Assembly (NCBI GenBank): GCA_016285345.1
Contig: JAEEQN010000017.1
Location: 1 to 56,310, forward strand
From: Victivallales bacterium
Lineage (GTDB): Bacteria > Verrucomicrobiota > Lentisphaeria > Victivallales > UBA1829
Direction: 5' to 3'
Length of the DNA: 56,310 nt
The position numbers and the translations under genes were made by a program. Shown piece after piece: positions 1 to 8,612 of the stretch (position 1 is the first letter of the stretch; the number at the start of each line of letters is the position of its first letter). The notes under the pieces are model-generated. The model searched no databases. It was not told the DNA's origin and saw nothing but the letters and a program-made list of their open reading frames with translations.

Positions 1-900
1 CCCGGCATGGGCGGACCCGGCATGGGAAATGCTTTCGGCGGCGGCCCGGGTATGGGCGGCGGCTTCGGCGGCGGTCCCGGCATGGGCGGCAATTCCCGCC
101 GCAATATGTCCATGATCGACTCCATCCCCGCGGAAGAACGCGACCGCCTGATGCAGCTGATGCGGACCGATTACGAGGCATTCCGCAAGGAACTCCGCAA
201 TCTTGTTTCCGGTCAGCAGGAAAACGAATACAAGGCGGCGATGGAACTTCGCGAGAAGTATCTCAAAGCCACCGGCAGCGCCGAAAAGGACAAGATCAAA
301 AAGGAACTTCACGAGCTCATCGGCGAGCGGTTCACGACCTCCAATAAATCCGCGGAACGCCAGATCAAAGAGACGGAAGACATCATCGCGTCCGCACAGG
401 AACGCCTCGACATCCTGAAGAAACAACACGCGGAACGCGTGAAAAACGCCGACCTCTTCATCAATTCCACGATCGACGATTACCTGAATCCCGACAAAGC
501 GCCCACCTACGAAGACGTCCTGCGCAAGCAGAACGAACAGAGCGCCCGCAGCAGACTCCCCGAATTTGACAACGACCGTCAGGGCGGCCGAGGCGGCAAC
601 GGCGGCAGAGGCGGCCGGGACAACAACGGTCAGCGCGGCGATCAGCGTCGCGGCGGCCAGGGCGGCTTCGGCGGCGCACCCGGTATGGGTGGCGGTCCGG
701 GCGGCTTCAGCGGAGCTCCCGGCGGCATGGGCGGCGGCTTTGGCGGCGGAGCTCCCGGCGGTATGAGCGGTTTCGGCGGAGGTGCTCCCGGCGGTATGGG
801 CGGCGGCTTCGGCGGCGGTGCTCCCGGAATGGGCGGAGCCCCCGGCGGCGGCCAGCGTTCCGGCGGCTTCGGCGCGCCTCCTCAAGCCCCTCGCAATTAA
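1..900 (+). CDS. Gly/Met-rich coiled-coil protein, 5' partial
   Basis: The frame is open from the first base, so the true start probably lies upstream; an internal ATG at 7 is only a fallback. The protein has a Gly-Met-Pro-rich N-terminal part (repeats like GPGMGGGFGG), a charged, mostly helical middle (about residues 40-165, many Glu/Lys/Arg and an RLMQLMR segment), an Arg-Gly-rich stretch resembling RGG boxes (about 195-220), and a second long tail of GAPGGMGGGFGG-like repeats. No catalytic motif is visible. The charged middle could form a coiled coil like small periplasmic stress proteins, but no family is recognised. It ends in TAA and is followed by a terminator-like hairpin. The repeats suggest a structural, surface or nucleic-acid-binding role, which is inference only. 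Confidence 0.7.
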   Translation, partial: PGMGGPGMGNAFGGGPGMGGGFGGGPGMGGNSRRNMSMIDSIPAEERDRLMQLMRTDYEAFRKELRNLVSGQQENEYKAAMELREKYLKATGSAEKDKIKKELHELIGERFTTSNKSAERQIKETEDIIASAQERLDILKKQHAERVKNADLFINSTIDDYLNPDKAPTYEDVLRKQNEQSARSRLPEFDNDRQGGRGGNGGRGGRDNNGQRGDQRRGGQGGFGGAPGMGGGPGGFSGAPGGMGGGFGGGAPGGMSGFGGGAPGGMGGGFGGGAPGMGGAPGGGQRSGGFGAPPQAPRN

Positions 901-925
901 TCCTCACAAACAGATTTCGCATCTT

Positions 926-961
926 ATCCCCGTTGGATTCCAGTCCGGCGGGGATTTTGTC
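926..961 (+). terminator. Terminator of the Gly-rich protein gene
   Basis: Inverted repeat ATCCCCG (926-932) and CGGGGAT (949-955), followed by TTTTGT. It lies 26 nt after the stop at 900. Confidence 0.6.
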
Positions 962-975
962 TGTTATGATAACAC

Positions 976-1036
976 AAAAAAAGCGGATTCCCGTATGATG
1001 TCGGAAATCCGCCTTAAAAACGGAGGAAAACCCTCC
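976..1036 (-). terminator. Terminator(s) of the phosphohexomutase gene
   Basis: Two candidate hairpins read on the minus strand. The first is GGAGG/CCTCC (1022-1036) followed by GTTTTT. The second is a 10-11 bp stem between 1002-1012 and 983-993 followed by TTTTTTT (complement of 976-982). Either could end transcription of the mutase; the second has the better T-tract. Confidence 0.75.
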
Positions 1037-1047
1037 AAGCATATCCG

Positions 1048-2373
1048 TCAGGAACGGATCACAGCGAGGATCTCGTCGCGCTTGGCTTCCATGGTGGCCT
1101 TGTCCTTGGCCTCGACGATGAGGCGGAGGAGCGGCTCGGTGTTGGAGGAACGGATGTTGAACCACCAGTCGGAATACTCCACGCTGATTCCGTCGAGTTC
1201 GAACATGCGTCCGTCGGCGTATTTGGTGCGGATCTTGTCGAGGATGGGCTTGACGTCGGCGACCTTGGAGTTGATCTCGCCGCTCTGGTAATACTTCTTG
1301 AGGGGCTTCACGAGCTCGCTGACGCTCTTTTTCGACTTGCAGATCAGGTTCGCGAGTTTGATGATCGCGAGTCCCTGGGATTCCGCCACGTAGTTTTCGC
1401 GGAAGTAGTAGTGGCCGGAGAGCTCGCCCGCCATGACCGCGTTTTCCTTGCGCATCTGGTTCTTGATGAACGCGTGTCCGACGCGGGACATGCTGGGCTT
1501 GCCGCCGTGGTCGCGGATGGCCTCGCGGACGGCCCAGCTGCTGCGGAGATCGTACAGGATGGTGGCGCTGCCGCAGCCGGGTTCGCCGAGGATGTCCATG
1601 GCGATCAGAGCTGTGAAGAGGTCCATCGGGATGATCCCGCCCTTGTCGTCGATGAAGCCGCAGCGGTCGGCGTCGCCGTCGAACGCCGCGCCGAAGTCCG
1701 CGCCGACCTCGACGACTTTCTTGCGGATGGCGTCGAGCGTGCTGGTCTGAAGCGGGTTGGCGAGGTGGTTCGGGAAGGTGCCGTCGAGCGTGTCGTACAG
1801 CGGGACGACCTCGAAGAAGTCCTTGATCCCGGCGAACTCGTAAAGGCCCATGGCGTTCGCGTAGTCGACCACGACTTTGAGCTTGCGGTCCATTTTCGCG
1901 TAGGAACGCAGGAACTTGGTGTATTCGGGGGCGATGTCGTACTGCGTGATCTTGCCTCTCTTCTCCGCGGCGGGGAAGCTGTTCGCCTCGACGAGCATCT
2001 GGATGTCCGCGATGCCGGTGTCGCCGCTGATCGGGACCGCCTGCGCCTTGCAGAGCTTGAAGCCGTTCCATTCGCCCGGATTGTGCGAAGCCGTGATCAT
2101 CACGCTGCCGTCCGCGCCGAGGAATCCGTTGGCGTGGTAGGACATCGGGGTGGAGCAGAGGCCGATGTCGATCACGTCCGCGCCCTGTTTCGTGATGCCG
2201 CGGGTGAGGCCTTCGAAGAGCGGGGCGGAGTGCGGACGCATGTCGCGTCCCACGACGATCTTCTTCGCGCCGGTGAAGACGACGAATGCGCGCCCGATCT
2301 TTTCCGCGAGGTCCGCGTCGATTTGCTCCGGGTAAATGCCGCGGATGTCGTAGGCTTTGAAAATTCCAGACAT
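1048..2373 (-). CDS. Phosphomannomutase/phosphoglucomutase
   Basis: 441-residue alpha-D-phosphohexomutase, which interconverts hexose 1- and 6-phosphates in the cytoplasm. It begins MSGIFKAYDIRGIYPEQ. The active-site phosphoserine loop TASHNP has its Ser near residue 96, the metal loop is DGDADRCGF, a sugar-binding GELSGHYYF motif is present, and the C-terminal phosphate loop is RSSNTEP. Length and motif order match the ManB/AlgC-type family, but mannose versus glucose preference cannot be read from sequence. An ATG at 2379 is also possible, but GAGGAG lies 7 nt before the ATG at 2373 and only 1 nt before the other. A sigma70-like promoter lies about 95 nt upstream. The gene is monocistronic and probably supplies sugar phosphates for envelope polysaccharides. 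Confidence 0.93.
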   Translation of the reverse strand: MSGIFKAYDIRGIYPEQIDADLAEKIGRAFVVFTGAKKIVVGRDMRPHSAPLFEGLTRGITKQGADVIDIGLCSTPMSYHANGFLGADGSVMITASHNPGEWNGFKLCKAQAVPISGDTGIADIQMLVEANSFPAAEKRGKITQYDIAPEYTKFLRSYAKMDRKLKVVVDYANAMGLYEFAGIKDFFEVVPLYDTLDGTFPNHLANPLQTSTLDAIRKKVVEVGADFGAAFDGDADRCGFIDDKGGIIPMDLFTALIAMDILGEPGCGSATILYDLRSSWAVREAIRDHGGKPSMSRVGHAFIKNQMRKENAVMAGELSGHYYFRENYVAESQGLAIIKLANLICKSKKSVSELVKPLKKYYQSGEINSKVADVKPILDKIRTKYADGRMFELDGISVEYSDWWFNIRSSNTEPLLRLIVEAKDKATMEAKRDEILAVIRS

Positions 2374-2464
2374 GGTCATACTCCTCAAAAGTGGTTGTAA
2401 AATGCGTAGATTCGGACGGTCCGCCGCGTTCATTTTTCCGCACGCGCCGGACATCCGAACAATA

Positions 2465-2493
2465 AACATAACACGCGAAGGGCGGAAAGTCAA
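2465..2493 (-). promoter_or_regulatory. Promoter for the phosphohexomutase gene
   Basis: On the minus strand, -35 TTGACT (2488-2493), 17-nt spacer, -10 TATGTT (2465-2470). Confidence 0.55.
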
Positions 2494-2631
2494 TCAGAAA
2501 AATGAAAAAAGATGGATAAAACCGCTCCTGTATGAGCATTTTTCAGCATCGGTTACAAAGTACTGTCTCCAATGCTTCAGACAATTCCCGGGAAAAACGC
2601 GTCAGAGGGCCGACATTTTTCCGAATCCATC

Positions 2632-2660
2632 TTGATTTCAACGCCTTTCCGGTGTATATT
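2632..2660 (+). promoter_or_regulatory. Promoter for pckG
   Basis: -35 TTGATT (2632-2637), 17-nt spacer, -10 TATATT (2655-2660). It sits about 70 nt before the chosen start and overlaps the upstream in-frame ATG at 2663, which argues for the ATG at 2729. Confidence 0.65.
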
Positions 2661-2728
2661 ATATGGATTTACCGAAACGACTCAACCAACCATTCCTAAC
2701 AACCCCAAACCATAGGGAAATCCAAACT

Positions 2729-4555
2729 ATGAAAGAACTCAATGCCGCTCCCAATGCGCCGAAGCTGGTCGCATGGGTGAAAGAATGGGCTACCCTCTGC
2801 GAACCCGACAACCTCTACTGGTGCGACGGTTCCCGCGAAGAGTACGACCGCCTCTGCAACGAAATGGTCGAATCCGGCCTCGCGATCCGCCTCAACCCGG
2901 TGAAGCGCCCGAACTGCCTCCTGTTCCGCTCCGATCCGTCCGACGTCGCGCGCGTCGAAGCCCGCACCTTCATCGCCTCGAAGACGAAAGAGGAAGCCGG
3001 CCCGACCAACAACTGGATCGACCCGGTCGAACTGAAGAAGACCCTCCGCGGCCTCTACAAGGGCTGCATGCACGGCCGCACCATGTACGTCATTCCGTTC
3101 TCCATGGGCCCCGTCGGCTCCCCGATCGCCAAGATCGGCGTCGAGATCACCGACTCCCCGTACGTCGTCGCGAACATGGAGATCATGACCCGCGTCGGCA
3201 CGAAGGTCCTCGATGTCCTCAAGGACGGCGAGTTCGTCCCCTGCATCCACTCCGTCGGCAAGCCGCTTGAAAACGGCGCGAAGGACAACGGCGTCTGGCC
3301 GTGCGCCCCGCTCGACAAGAAGTACATCGCCCAGTTCCCCGAGACCCGCGAGATCTGGTCCTACGGCAGCGGTTACGGCGGAAACGCCCTGCTCGGCAAG
3401 AAGTGCCTCGCGCTCCGCATCGCCTCCGTCCAGGCACGCGACGAAGGCTGGATGGCCGAACACATGCTCATCCTGAAGCTCACGCGTGAATCCGACGGCA
3501 AAGTCAAATACATCACCGGCGCGTTCCCGTCCGCCTGCGGCAAGACCAACCTCGCCATGCTCATTCCGACCATCAAGGGCTGGAAGGTCGAGACCGTCGG
3601 CGACGACATCTCCTGGATGAAGTTCGGCGCGGACGGCCAGCTCTACGCCATCAACCCGGAAGCCGGTTTCTTCGGCGTCGCGCCCGGCACCAGCATGCAG
3701 TCCAACCCGAACGCCATGCTCTCCTGCGCCAAGGACACCATCTTCACGAACGTCGCCCTCACCGATGACGGCGACGTGTGGTGGGAAGGCATCGGCTACG
3801 ACGCTCCCGCGCACCTCATCGACTGGAAGGGCCAGGACTGGAAGCCCGGTCAGGTCGACGCCGACGGCAAGCCCGTCAAGGCCGCTCACCCGAACGCCCG
3901 CTTCACCGCCCGCGCCTGCAATTGCCCGGCCATCGCTTCCAACTGGGAAGATCCTGCCGGCGTTCCGATCGCCGCGTTCCTCTTCGGCGGCCGCCGTCCC
4001 AGCACGCTCCCGCTCGTCTACCAGTCCAAGAACTGGGAACACGGCGTGTTCATCGGCTCCACGGTCGGTTCTGAAGTGACCGCCGCTGCCCTCGATGTCA
4101 AGGCCGGCACCGTCCGCCGCGACCCGTTCGCCATGCTGCCGTTCTGCGGCTACAACATGGGCGACTACTTCAAGCACTGGCTTGAGATCGGCAAGAAGGA
4201 AGGCGCCAAGCTGCCGAAGATCTTCTGCGTGAACTGGTTCCGCAAGACCGCAGACGGCAAGTGGCTCTGGCCCGGCTACGGCGACAACAGCCGCGTCCTC
4301 AAATGGATCTTCGAGCGCTGCGACGGCGAAGGCAAGGCCGACGAGACCCCGATCGGGTATGTCCCCGCTCTGGACGCCATCGACCGCACCGGCACCGATG
4401 TGACCGAAGACGACATGAAGCAGCTTCTCGCCATCGACAAGGAAGGCTGGAAGAAGGAACTCGAGACCATCTCCGAGCACTATGCCAAGTTCGACCGTCT
4501 CCCGGCCGAGCTCGAGGCGCAGCGCAAGGCCCTCGAAGAACGCTTCAGCAAGTAA
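2729..4555 (+). CDS. pckG: Phosphoenolpyruvate carboxykinase (GTP)
   Basis: 608-residue cytoplasmic enzyme that interconverts oxaloacetate and phosphoenolpyruvate using GTP/GDP, at the branch between gluconeogenesis and C4-acid metabolism or fermentation. The nucleotide loop FPSACGKTN (about 266-274) with its reactive Cys is the hallmark of the GTP-dependent class, not the ATP class. Other family stretches are [23 protein letters not shown] and [13 protein letters not shown]. An in-frame ATG at 2663 exists, but the predicted -10 box lies just before it and the family N-terminus fits [11 protein letters not shown] at 2729. The gene stands alone between its own promoter and a strong terminator. 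Confidence 0.97.
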   Translation: MKELNAAPNAPKLVAWVKEWATLCEPDNLYWCDGSREEYDRLCNEMVESGLAIRLNPVKRPNCLLFRSDPSDVARVEARTFIASKTKEEAGPTNNWIDPVELKKTLRGLYKGCMHGRTMYVIPFSMGPVGSPIAKIGVEITDSPYVVANMEIMTRVGTKVLDVLKDGEFVPCIHSVGKPLENGAKDNGVWPCAPLDKKYIAQFPETREIWSYGSGYGGNALLGKKCLALRIASVQARDEGWMAEHMLILKLTRESDGKVKYITGAFPSACGKTNLAMLIPTIKGWKVETVGDDISWMKFGADGQLYAINPEAGFFGVAPGTSMQSNPNAMLSCAKDTIFTNVALTDDGDVWWEGIGYDAPAHLIDWKGQDWKPGQVDADGKPVKAAHPNARFTARACNCPAIASNWEDPAGVPIAAFLFGGRRPSTLPLVYQSKNWEHGVFIGSTVGSEVTAAALDVKAGTVRRDPFAMLPFCGYNMGDYFKHWLEIGKKEGAKLPKIFCVNWFRKTADGKWLWPGYGDNSRVLKWIFERCDGEGKADETPIGYVPALDAIDRTGTDVTEDDMKQLLAIDKEGWKKELETISEHYAKFDRLPAELEAQRKALEERFSK

Positions 4556-4574
4556 TCTGAACGATCGCTTCAAG

Positions 4575-4610
4575 TCCGCGGTGCGTCAAAAACACCGCGG
4601 GCTTTTTTGT
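4575..4610 (+). terminator. Terminator of pckG
   Basis: Perfect 8-bp stem CCGCGGTG (4576-4583) and CACCGCGG (4593-4600), followed after GC by TTTTTT. Confidence 0.9.
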
Positions 4611-4661
4611 TCTATTTGAATTTGGACTCAAAGTGAATTGACGCGAAAGGAACCGGTATCC

Positions 4662-6458
4662 ATGTCAGAGACGAACGCCCCGAAACTCCGCAGTGAACTT
4701 GCCCCGGAAACCTGCTGGGACCTCACCCAAATCTACAAAACCGACGCGGACTGGGAGGAAGCGTTCCGCACGCTCGACGACCTGCTCGCCGCCCATCAGG
4801 CGTGCCGCGGCCATCTGGCGGACTCCGCCGAAGCGCTGAAGCGCGGCCTGGAGACCGGCGACGCCCTCGGACTTCGCCTCGAGACGCTCTATTCCTACGC
4901 GCATCTGAAGTCCGACGAAGACCTAGCCAACGGCAAGAACGCAGGCCGCCGCGACCGCATCGCCGCGCGTTACGCCGAGATCGAGGGCGAGACCTCCTGG
5001 TTCGATCCCGAACTCCTCGCCATGCCGGAGGCGCGCTTCAAAGAGCTGATGGACGATCCCGTGCTGGCGTTCTACCGCCGCACGCTCGAAGACACCGCCC
5101 GCCAGCGTCCGCACACGCTCTCCGAGCCGGAGGAACGCATCCTCGGTCTTGCCTCCGACGTCTTTTCAACGGGCAACCACGCGTTCTGCAAGCTTAATGA
5201 CGCTGACCTGCGCTTCCCTCACATCAAGGACGACAAGGGCAACGACGTCGAGCTCACGCACGGCAATTACATCAAGTTCCTGGAGAACGCCGACCGCCGC
5301 GTCCGCAAGGACGCCTTCGACGCCTGCTACAAGACGTATTCGTCGTTCGCGAACACGATCGCCGCGCTGCTCGACGGCACGGTGAAGGCGGGCGTGCTCG
5401 AGGCGAAACTCCGTCATTTCCCGTCCGCGCGTGCCGCCTCGCTGTTCCCCGATCATGTGCCGGAATCCATGTACGACGGCCTGATCGATGCCGTCCGCGC
5501 GAAGCTCCCGCTCCTGCACCGTTATTTCGAGCTGCGCCGCCGCGTCCTGAAGCTCGACAAGCTCGAGCTTTTCGACCTCGTGACCCCGCTTGTCCGTCCG
5601 GCGAAGGTGCTGTACAGCTGGGAAGAGGGCTGCGACCTGGTGCGCCAGGCGGTGAAGCTTTACGGATCCGAATACTGCGAGGCGCTGGAACACGCTTTCA
5701 AGGACCGCTGGATCGATGTCTACGAATGCCGCGGCAAGACCTCCGGCGCCTATTCCGGCGGCTGCTACCGCAAGCCCCCGTACGTCCTGCTGAACTATAC
5801 CGGCACGCTGGACAGCGTTTCCACGCTCGCCCACGAGCTCGGCCACTCCATGCACTCCTATCTCTCCGACCGCGCGCAGGAATACCACTATGCCGGCTAC
5901 TGCCTCTTCGCCGCCGAGGTCGCGTCCACCACGAACGAACTCCTGCTGAACCATTATCTTCTTGAGCACGCTCAGGACGACAATCTCCGCGCCTACCTGC
6001 TGACGCACCTGCTCGACCTCATCCGCGGCACGGTGTTCCGTCAGACGCAGTTCGCCGAGTACGAACGCGATATTTATGCAATGAGCGAGGATGGCGAACC
6101 CCTGACCGCCGAGGCCCTCGGCGACCATTACTACGAGCTGAACGGCGAATACTTCGGCAAGAACGTCGTGAACAACGAGCCGATCCGCTTCGAATGGGCG
6201 CGCATCCCGCATTTTCACTACAATTTCTACGTCTACAAGTACGCTACCGGGCTTTCCGCCGCCGCCAAGCTCTCCGCCGACATCATCGCGGGGAATCCGG
6301 CGCCCGCGCTCCGGTTCCTCAAGTCCGGCGACACGCGCGACGTGCTGGATCTGCTCCGCGATGCCGGGGCGGATTTCGCCACGCCGGAACCGGTCAATGC
6401 CGCGATGCGTCTCTTCGAGACCTCGCTGGACCAGCTGGAGGCGATCCTCCTCAAGTAA
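4662..6458 (+). CDS. pepF: Oligoendopeptidase F (M3 family)
   Basis: 598-residue zinc metallopeptidase expected to cleave short peptides in the cytoplasm. The catalytic HExxH motif is HELGH at about 391-395 within TLAHELGHSMHSYLSD, and the third zinc ligand is expected in FAAEVASTTNE about 25 residues on. The C-terminal half (GEYFGKN, RIPHFHYNFYVYKYATG) is typical of the PepF branch of M3. The ATG at 4662 was chosen over a TTG at 4638; GAAAGG lies upstream at a somewhat long spacing. It follows the pckG terminator and ends near a bidirectional hairpin, so it is probably transcribed alone. Confidence 0.95.
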   Translation: MSETNAPKLRSELAPETCWDLTQIYKTDADWEEAFRTLDDLLAAHQACRGHLADSAEALKRGLETGDALGLRLETLYSYAHLKSDEDLANGKNAGRRDRIAARYAEIEGETSWFDPELLAMPEARFKELMDDPVLAFYRRTLEDTARQRPHTLSEPEERILGLASDVFSTGNHAFCKLNDADLRFPHIKDDKGNDVELTHGNYIKFLENADRRVRKDAFDACYKTYSSFANTIAALLDGTVKAGVLEAKLRHFPSARAASLFPDHVPESMYDGLIDAVRAKLPLLHRYFELRRRVLKLDKLELFDLVTPLVRPAKVLYSWEEGCDLVRQAVKLYGSEYCEALEHAFKDRWIDVYECRGKTSGAYSGGCYRKPPYVLLNYTGTLDSVSTLAHELGHSMHSYLSDRAQEYHYAGYCLFAAEVASTTNELLLNHYLLEHAQDDNLRAYLLTHLLDLIRGTVFRQTQFAEYERDIYAMSEDGEPLTAEALGDHYYELNGEYFGKNVVNNEPIRFEWARIPHFHYNFYVYKYATGLSAAAKLSADIIAGNPAPALRFLKSGDTRDVLDLLRDAGADFATPEPVNAAMRLFETSLDQLEAILLK

Positions 6459-6485
6459 ACGGAAGTTTCAGCCCAAATATCAATC

Positions 6486-6526
6486 GAAACCGCCAGTTCG
6501 GGGCAATCCGGCTGGCGGTTTCTGTT
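6486..6526. terminator. Bidirectional hairpin between pepF and the toxin gene
   Basis: Perfect 11-bp inverted repeat GAAACCGCCAG (6486-6496) and CTGGCGGTTTC (6512-6522) between convergent genes. T-tracts are short on both sides. Confidence 0.65.
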
Positions 6527-6547
6527 AGGATAAAAACAGAGGACGGT

Positions 6548-6943
6548 TTACCTTCGGCATGAATGTTGCCGGAAGAACAGGGAAAGTTTTTCCTTAGACA
6601 TCCTCCCGGCAGCGACCTGCAGAACGATGTCGGTAAGTTCATCATCCGAGGCATCGAAGTCGTATCTGTTCAATTCCAGAAAGACCAGCGCGGACATCGT
6701 GCCGACGCGTTTGTTCCCGTCAACAAAAGGATGATTCTCGACGATGTGGAAAAGATATGCCGCAGCCATGTCCGGGATCGTCGGATGCAGGTAGTTCCCA
6801 TTGAATGTCGATGCCGGCATGCCGACTGCGGATTTCAGCAGGTCCAGACTGCGCAGCCCATTGGTTCCGCCAAAATGCCTGATTTGGTATTCGTGGATTT
6901 CAATGGCCTCGGTAAGCGTGAGAAAGACAGGTTCGCGCTTCAA
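6548..6943 (-). CDS. doc: Doc-type (death-on-curing, Fic fold) toxin
   Basis: 131-residue protein with the Fic-family signature HPFVDGNKRVG (residues 71-81). In Doc proteins the equivalent motif phosphorylates elongation factor Tu and halts translation. The rest (TLTEAIEIHEYQIRHFGG, ELTDIVLQVAAG) matches the short Doc branch of about 125-130 residues. The start is a TTG whose first bases overlap the antitoxin stop (TTGA), with a strong GAGGAG 8 nt upstream inside the antitoxin gene, so translation is probably coupled. It is the second gene of a two-gene toxin-antitoxin operon. Activity is inferred from the family. Confidence 0.9.
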   Translation of the reverse strand: MKREPVFLTLTEAIEIHEYQIRHFGGTNGLRSLDLLKSAVGMPASTFNGNYLHPTIPDMAAAYLFHIVENHPFVDGNKRVGTMSALVFLELNRYDFDASDDELTDIVLQVAAGRMSKEKLSLFFRQHSCRR

Positions 6944-7167
6944 CGTGCAAGCTCCTCAAATGTCTTGCTGTAGCGTTTACCGGTTTTTGCCACGGCTTTC
7001 CGGAATCTCTCGTGGCGCACATTATCCTGAACAGGTGTGAGAATCAGGGACTTTCCGTCCGTCACGACCTCGAATTCGGATTCGGCCGTTGCACCAAGCA
7101 AGCTCAAAATGGGCTTTTCGATTACGAGCGCGGAACTGTTGCCATGTTTTACAAGCGACTTGATCAC
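6940..7167 (-). CDS. AbrB/MazE-like antitoxin of the Doc module
   Basis: 75-residue protein. The N-terminus, MIKSLVKHGNSSALVIEKPI then LLGATAESEFEV, is a swapped-hairpin AbrB/SpoVT DNA-binding domain; the charged C-terminus (about 50-75) is the likely toxin-neutralising tail. It starts at a GTG with AAGGAG 7 nt upstream and overlaps the toxin start by 4 nt. Such antitoxins normally bind the toxin and repress their own promoter; a matching promoter lies directly upstream. Doc more often pairs with a Phd-type antitoxin, though AbrB-type partners are known. Confidence 0.87.
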   Translation of the reverse strand: MIKSLVKHGNSSALVIEKPILSLLGATAESEFEVVTDGKSLILTPVQDNVRHERFRKAVAKTGKRYSKTFEELAR

Positions 7168-7208
7168 GGGAAAACTCCTTTTTTTGGAGGTTATACAATG
7201 TTGTTACT

Positions 7209-7236
7209 AAGATACACCGAAAAAGAGAAAAGTCAA
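7209..7236 (-). promoter_or_regulatory. Promoter of the AbrB-Doc operon
   Basis: On the minus strand, -35 TTGACT (7231-7236), 16-nt spacer, -10 TATCTT (7209-7214). A short inverted repeat ACAA-TG-TTGT lies between it and the start codon and could be part of an operator. Confidence 0.55.
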
Positions 7237-7286
7237 GCGGAAAATACAAACAGGGCGAAAGAAATCTTTCCCTCTGGTCGTTGGTG

Positions 7287-8330
7287 TCAGTCGATTCTGA
7301 CGAGGTTGTAGTTGCGCGAACCGAGGCCGATCTTTTCGGCGTAGGCGAGCTGTTCCGCGCCCTTGAATTTCTTTCCGGCCTTCACAGCGGCGTCCCAGCA
7401 GGCGGCATCGATGGCGACGGGGTCGAGCGAGGCGAACACGCCGATGTCGTGGATGCAGGTCATCATGGGGCGCGGTTCGCAGTCGCAGCCGCGCGTGATG
7501 TTCACGGCGAACGTGATGTAGAGGTGATGTTTGCCGTGGTGGGAGGCGTAGGCGTATTCGACGAGTTTCTCGCGGAAGAGACGGCCGCCGAACAGGGCAT
7601 GCTTCAGCCCGGCGAACGACAGGATGGAGACGGCGTGGTGCGGGCAGATGGAGAAGCACGCGCCGCAGCCGATGCATTTGTCGTGGTCGATGCATGAGCG
7701 TTCGCCGATGGTGATCGCACCCTCGTTGCACCGCGTGAGGCACAGCTTGCAGCGCTTGCATTTCCAGTTGCGGATGCGCGGCTTCACGTTCAGGTGCATG
7801 GCCATCTTTCCGCCCTTCGCGGCGAAGCCCATGGAGAGCTGCTTGATCGCGCCGCCGAATCCGGCGAGCCCGTGTCCCTTGAAATGCGACAGCACGATCA
7901 CCCGATCCGCCTCGGCCAGCGCCTTTGCGATGCTCGCGCTTTGAAAATGTTTGAGGTTGACCGGGACGGACACCGATTCCTCGCCGTGCGCGCCGTCCGC
8001 GATGACCGCCGGGATGCGCGTAAATCCGTGCTTCTTTGCCAGTGCGAGGTGTTTTTCGCGGGAGAAACGCTCGCCGCCGTACAGTACGCTGGTCTCCACG
8101 AAATGGCACGCGCGGCCCTGCGCCTGAATGAAGTCGATGATGCCGTCGTACACCTCGGGTTTGAGGTACGTGCGGTTGCCCTTCTCGCCGAAATGCACCT
8201 TCAGCGGCACGTCGGCGGGCAGTTCGACGCCGGATTTGTCCAGCAGAGTCTGAAGGAGACGGACCGCGGCCTGCGAAAGACCGGTTGTTCCCGAGGCGGG
8301 ATCGAACGGAATGAAGAAAACGTCGGACAT
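7287..8330 (-). CDS. DUF362 domain protein with two 4Fe-4S clusters
   Basis: 347-residue cytoplasmic protein of the DUF362 family. Residues 1-185 form the DUF362 core (FKGHGLAGFGGAIKQLSMG is typical), followed by a bacterial ferredoxin domain with CxxCxxCxxxC at 191-201 and again at 219-229, enough for two 4Fe-4S clusters. A C-terminal part (ITRGCDCEPRPM, VASLDPVAIDAACWDA) completes the family architecture. The family's reaction is not established; an electron-transfer or iron-sulfur-dependent role is inferred. The ATG at 8330 is the only good start. It diverges from the sensor kinase and shares a 282-bp AT-rich intergenic region with it. Confidence 0.93.
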   Translation of the reverse strand: MSDVFFIPFDPASGTTGLSQAAVRLLQTLLDKSGVELPADVPLKVHFGEKGNRTYLKPEVYDGIIDFIQAQGRACHFVETSVLYGGERFSREKHLALAKKHGFTRIPAVIADGAHGEESVSVPVNLKHFQSASIAKALAEADRVIVLSHFKGHGLAGFGGAIKQLSMGFAAKGGKMAMHLNVKPRIRNWKCKRCKLCLTRCNEGAITIGERSCIDHDKCIGCGACFSICPHHAVSILSFAGLKHALFGGRLFREKLVEYAYASHHGKHHLYITFAVNITRGCDCEPRPMMTCIHDIGVFASLDPVAIDAACWDAAVKAGKKFKGAEQLAYAEKIGLGSRNYNLVRID

Positions 8331-8423
8331 GGAGATTGCTGTCTTGAAACGGGAAAATATGTTGTTGAAAAAGAATCTTTTACACTAAAATATACACGAA
8401 TTATCAAAAAAAACCAAAGAATA

Positions 8424-8453
8424 TTGAAAGAAAACCGGAAAAAAGCTTGTATT
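8424..8453 (+). promoter_or_regulatory. Possible promoter for the hybrid kinase gene
   Basis: -35 TTGAAA (8424-8429), 18-nt spacer, -10 TGTATT (8448-8453), in a strongly AT-rich stretch. The long A/T runs here make chance matches likely. Confidence 0.35.
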
Positions 8454-8612
8454 TTTTAAAAAAGAAGATAGATTATGGAAAGATATTTAGAGAACGACAC
8501 GCGCACAGGACGTGTTTTTTCATACGGTTTCAGGTCTCTTTTTGCCGTAAAAAAGCATATCCGGTACGTTCCGCCACCCATGGGAAAACATGTTTTTGAG
8601 GACAGGCTGCAC

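Larger units (their letters stand above)
2374..2728. other. Divergent intergenic region between mutase and pckG
   Basis: 355 bp without a gene. It holds one promoter candidate for each flanking gene (2465-2493 minus, 2632-2660 plus). Open frames that run into it from the mutase side are upstream extensions beyond the better ribosome-binding site. I see no repeat, RNA gene or strong hairpin in the remainder. Confidence 0.6.

Noticed and set aside
707-2539. 610-codon minus-strand frame over the phosphohexomutase gene
   Set aside because: Different frame of the same strand, Arg/His-rich, with no motifs; the mutase in the neighbouring frame is certain.
8475-8612. N-terminal extension of the sensor kinase from the ATG at 8475
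   Set aside because: It would bury the signal peptide 46 residues inside the protein. Kept as an alternative but judged less likely.
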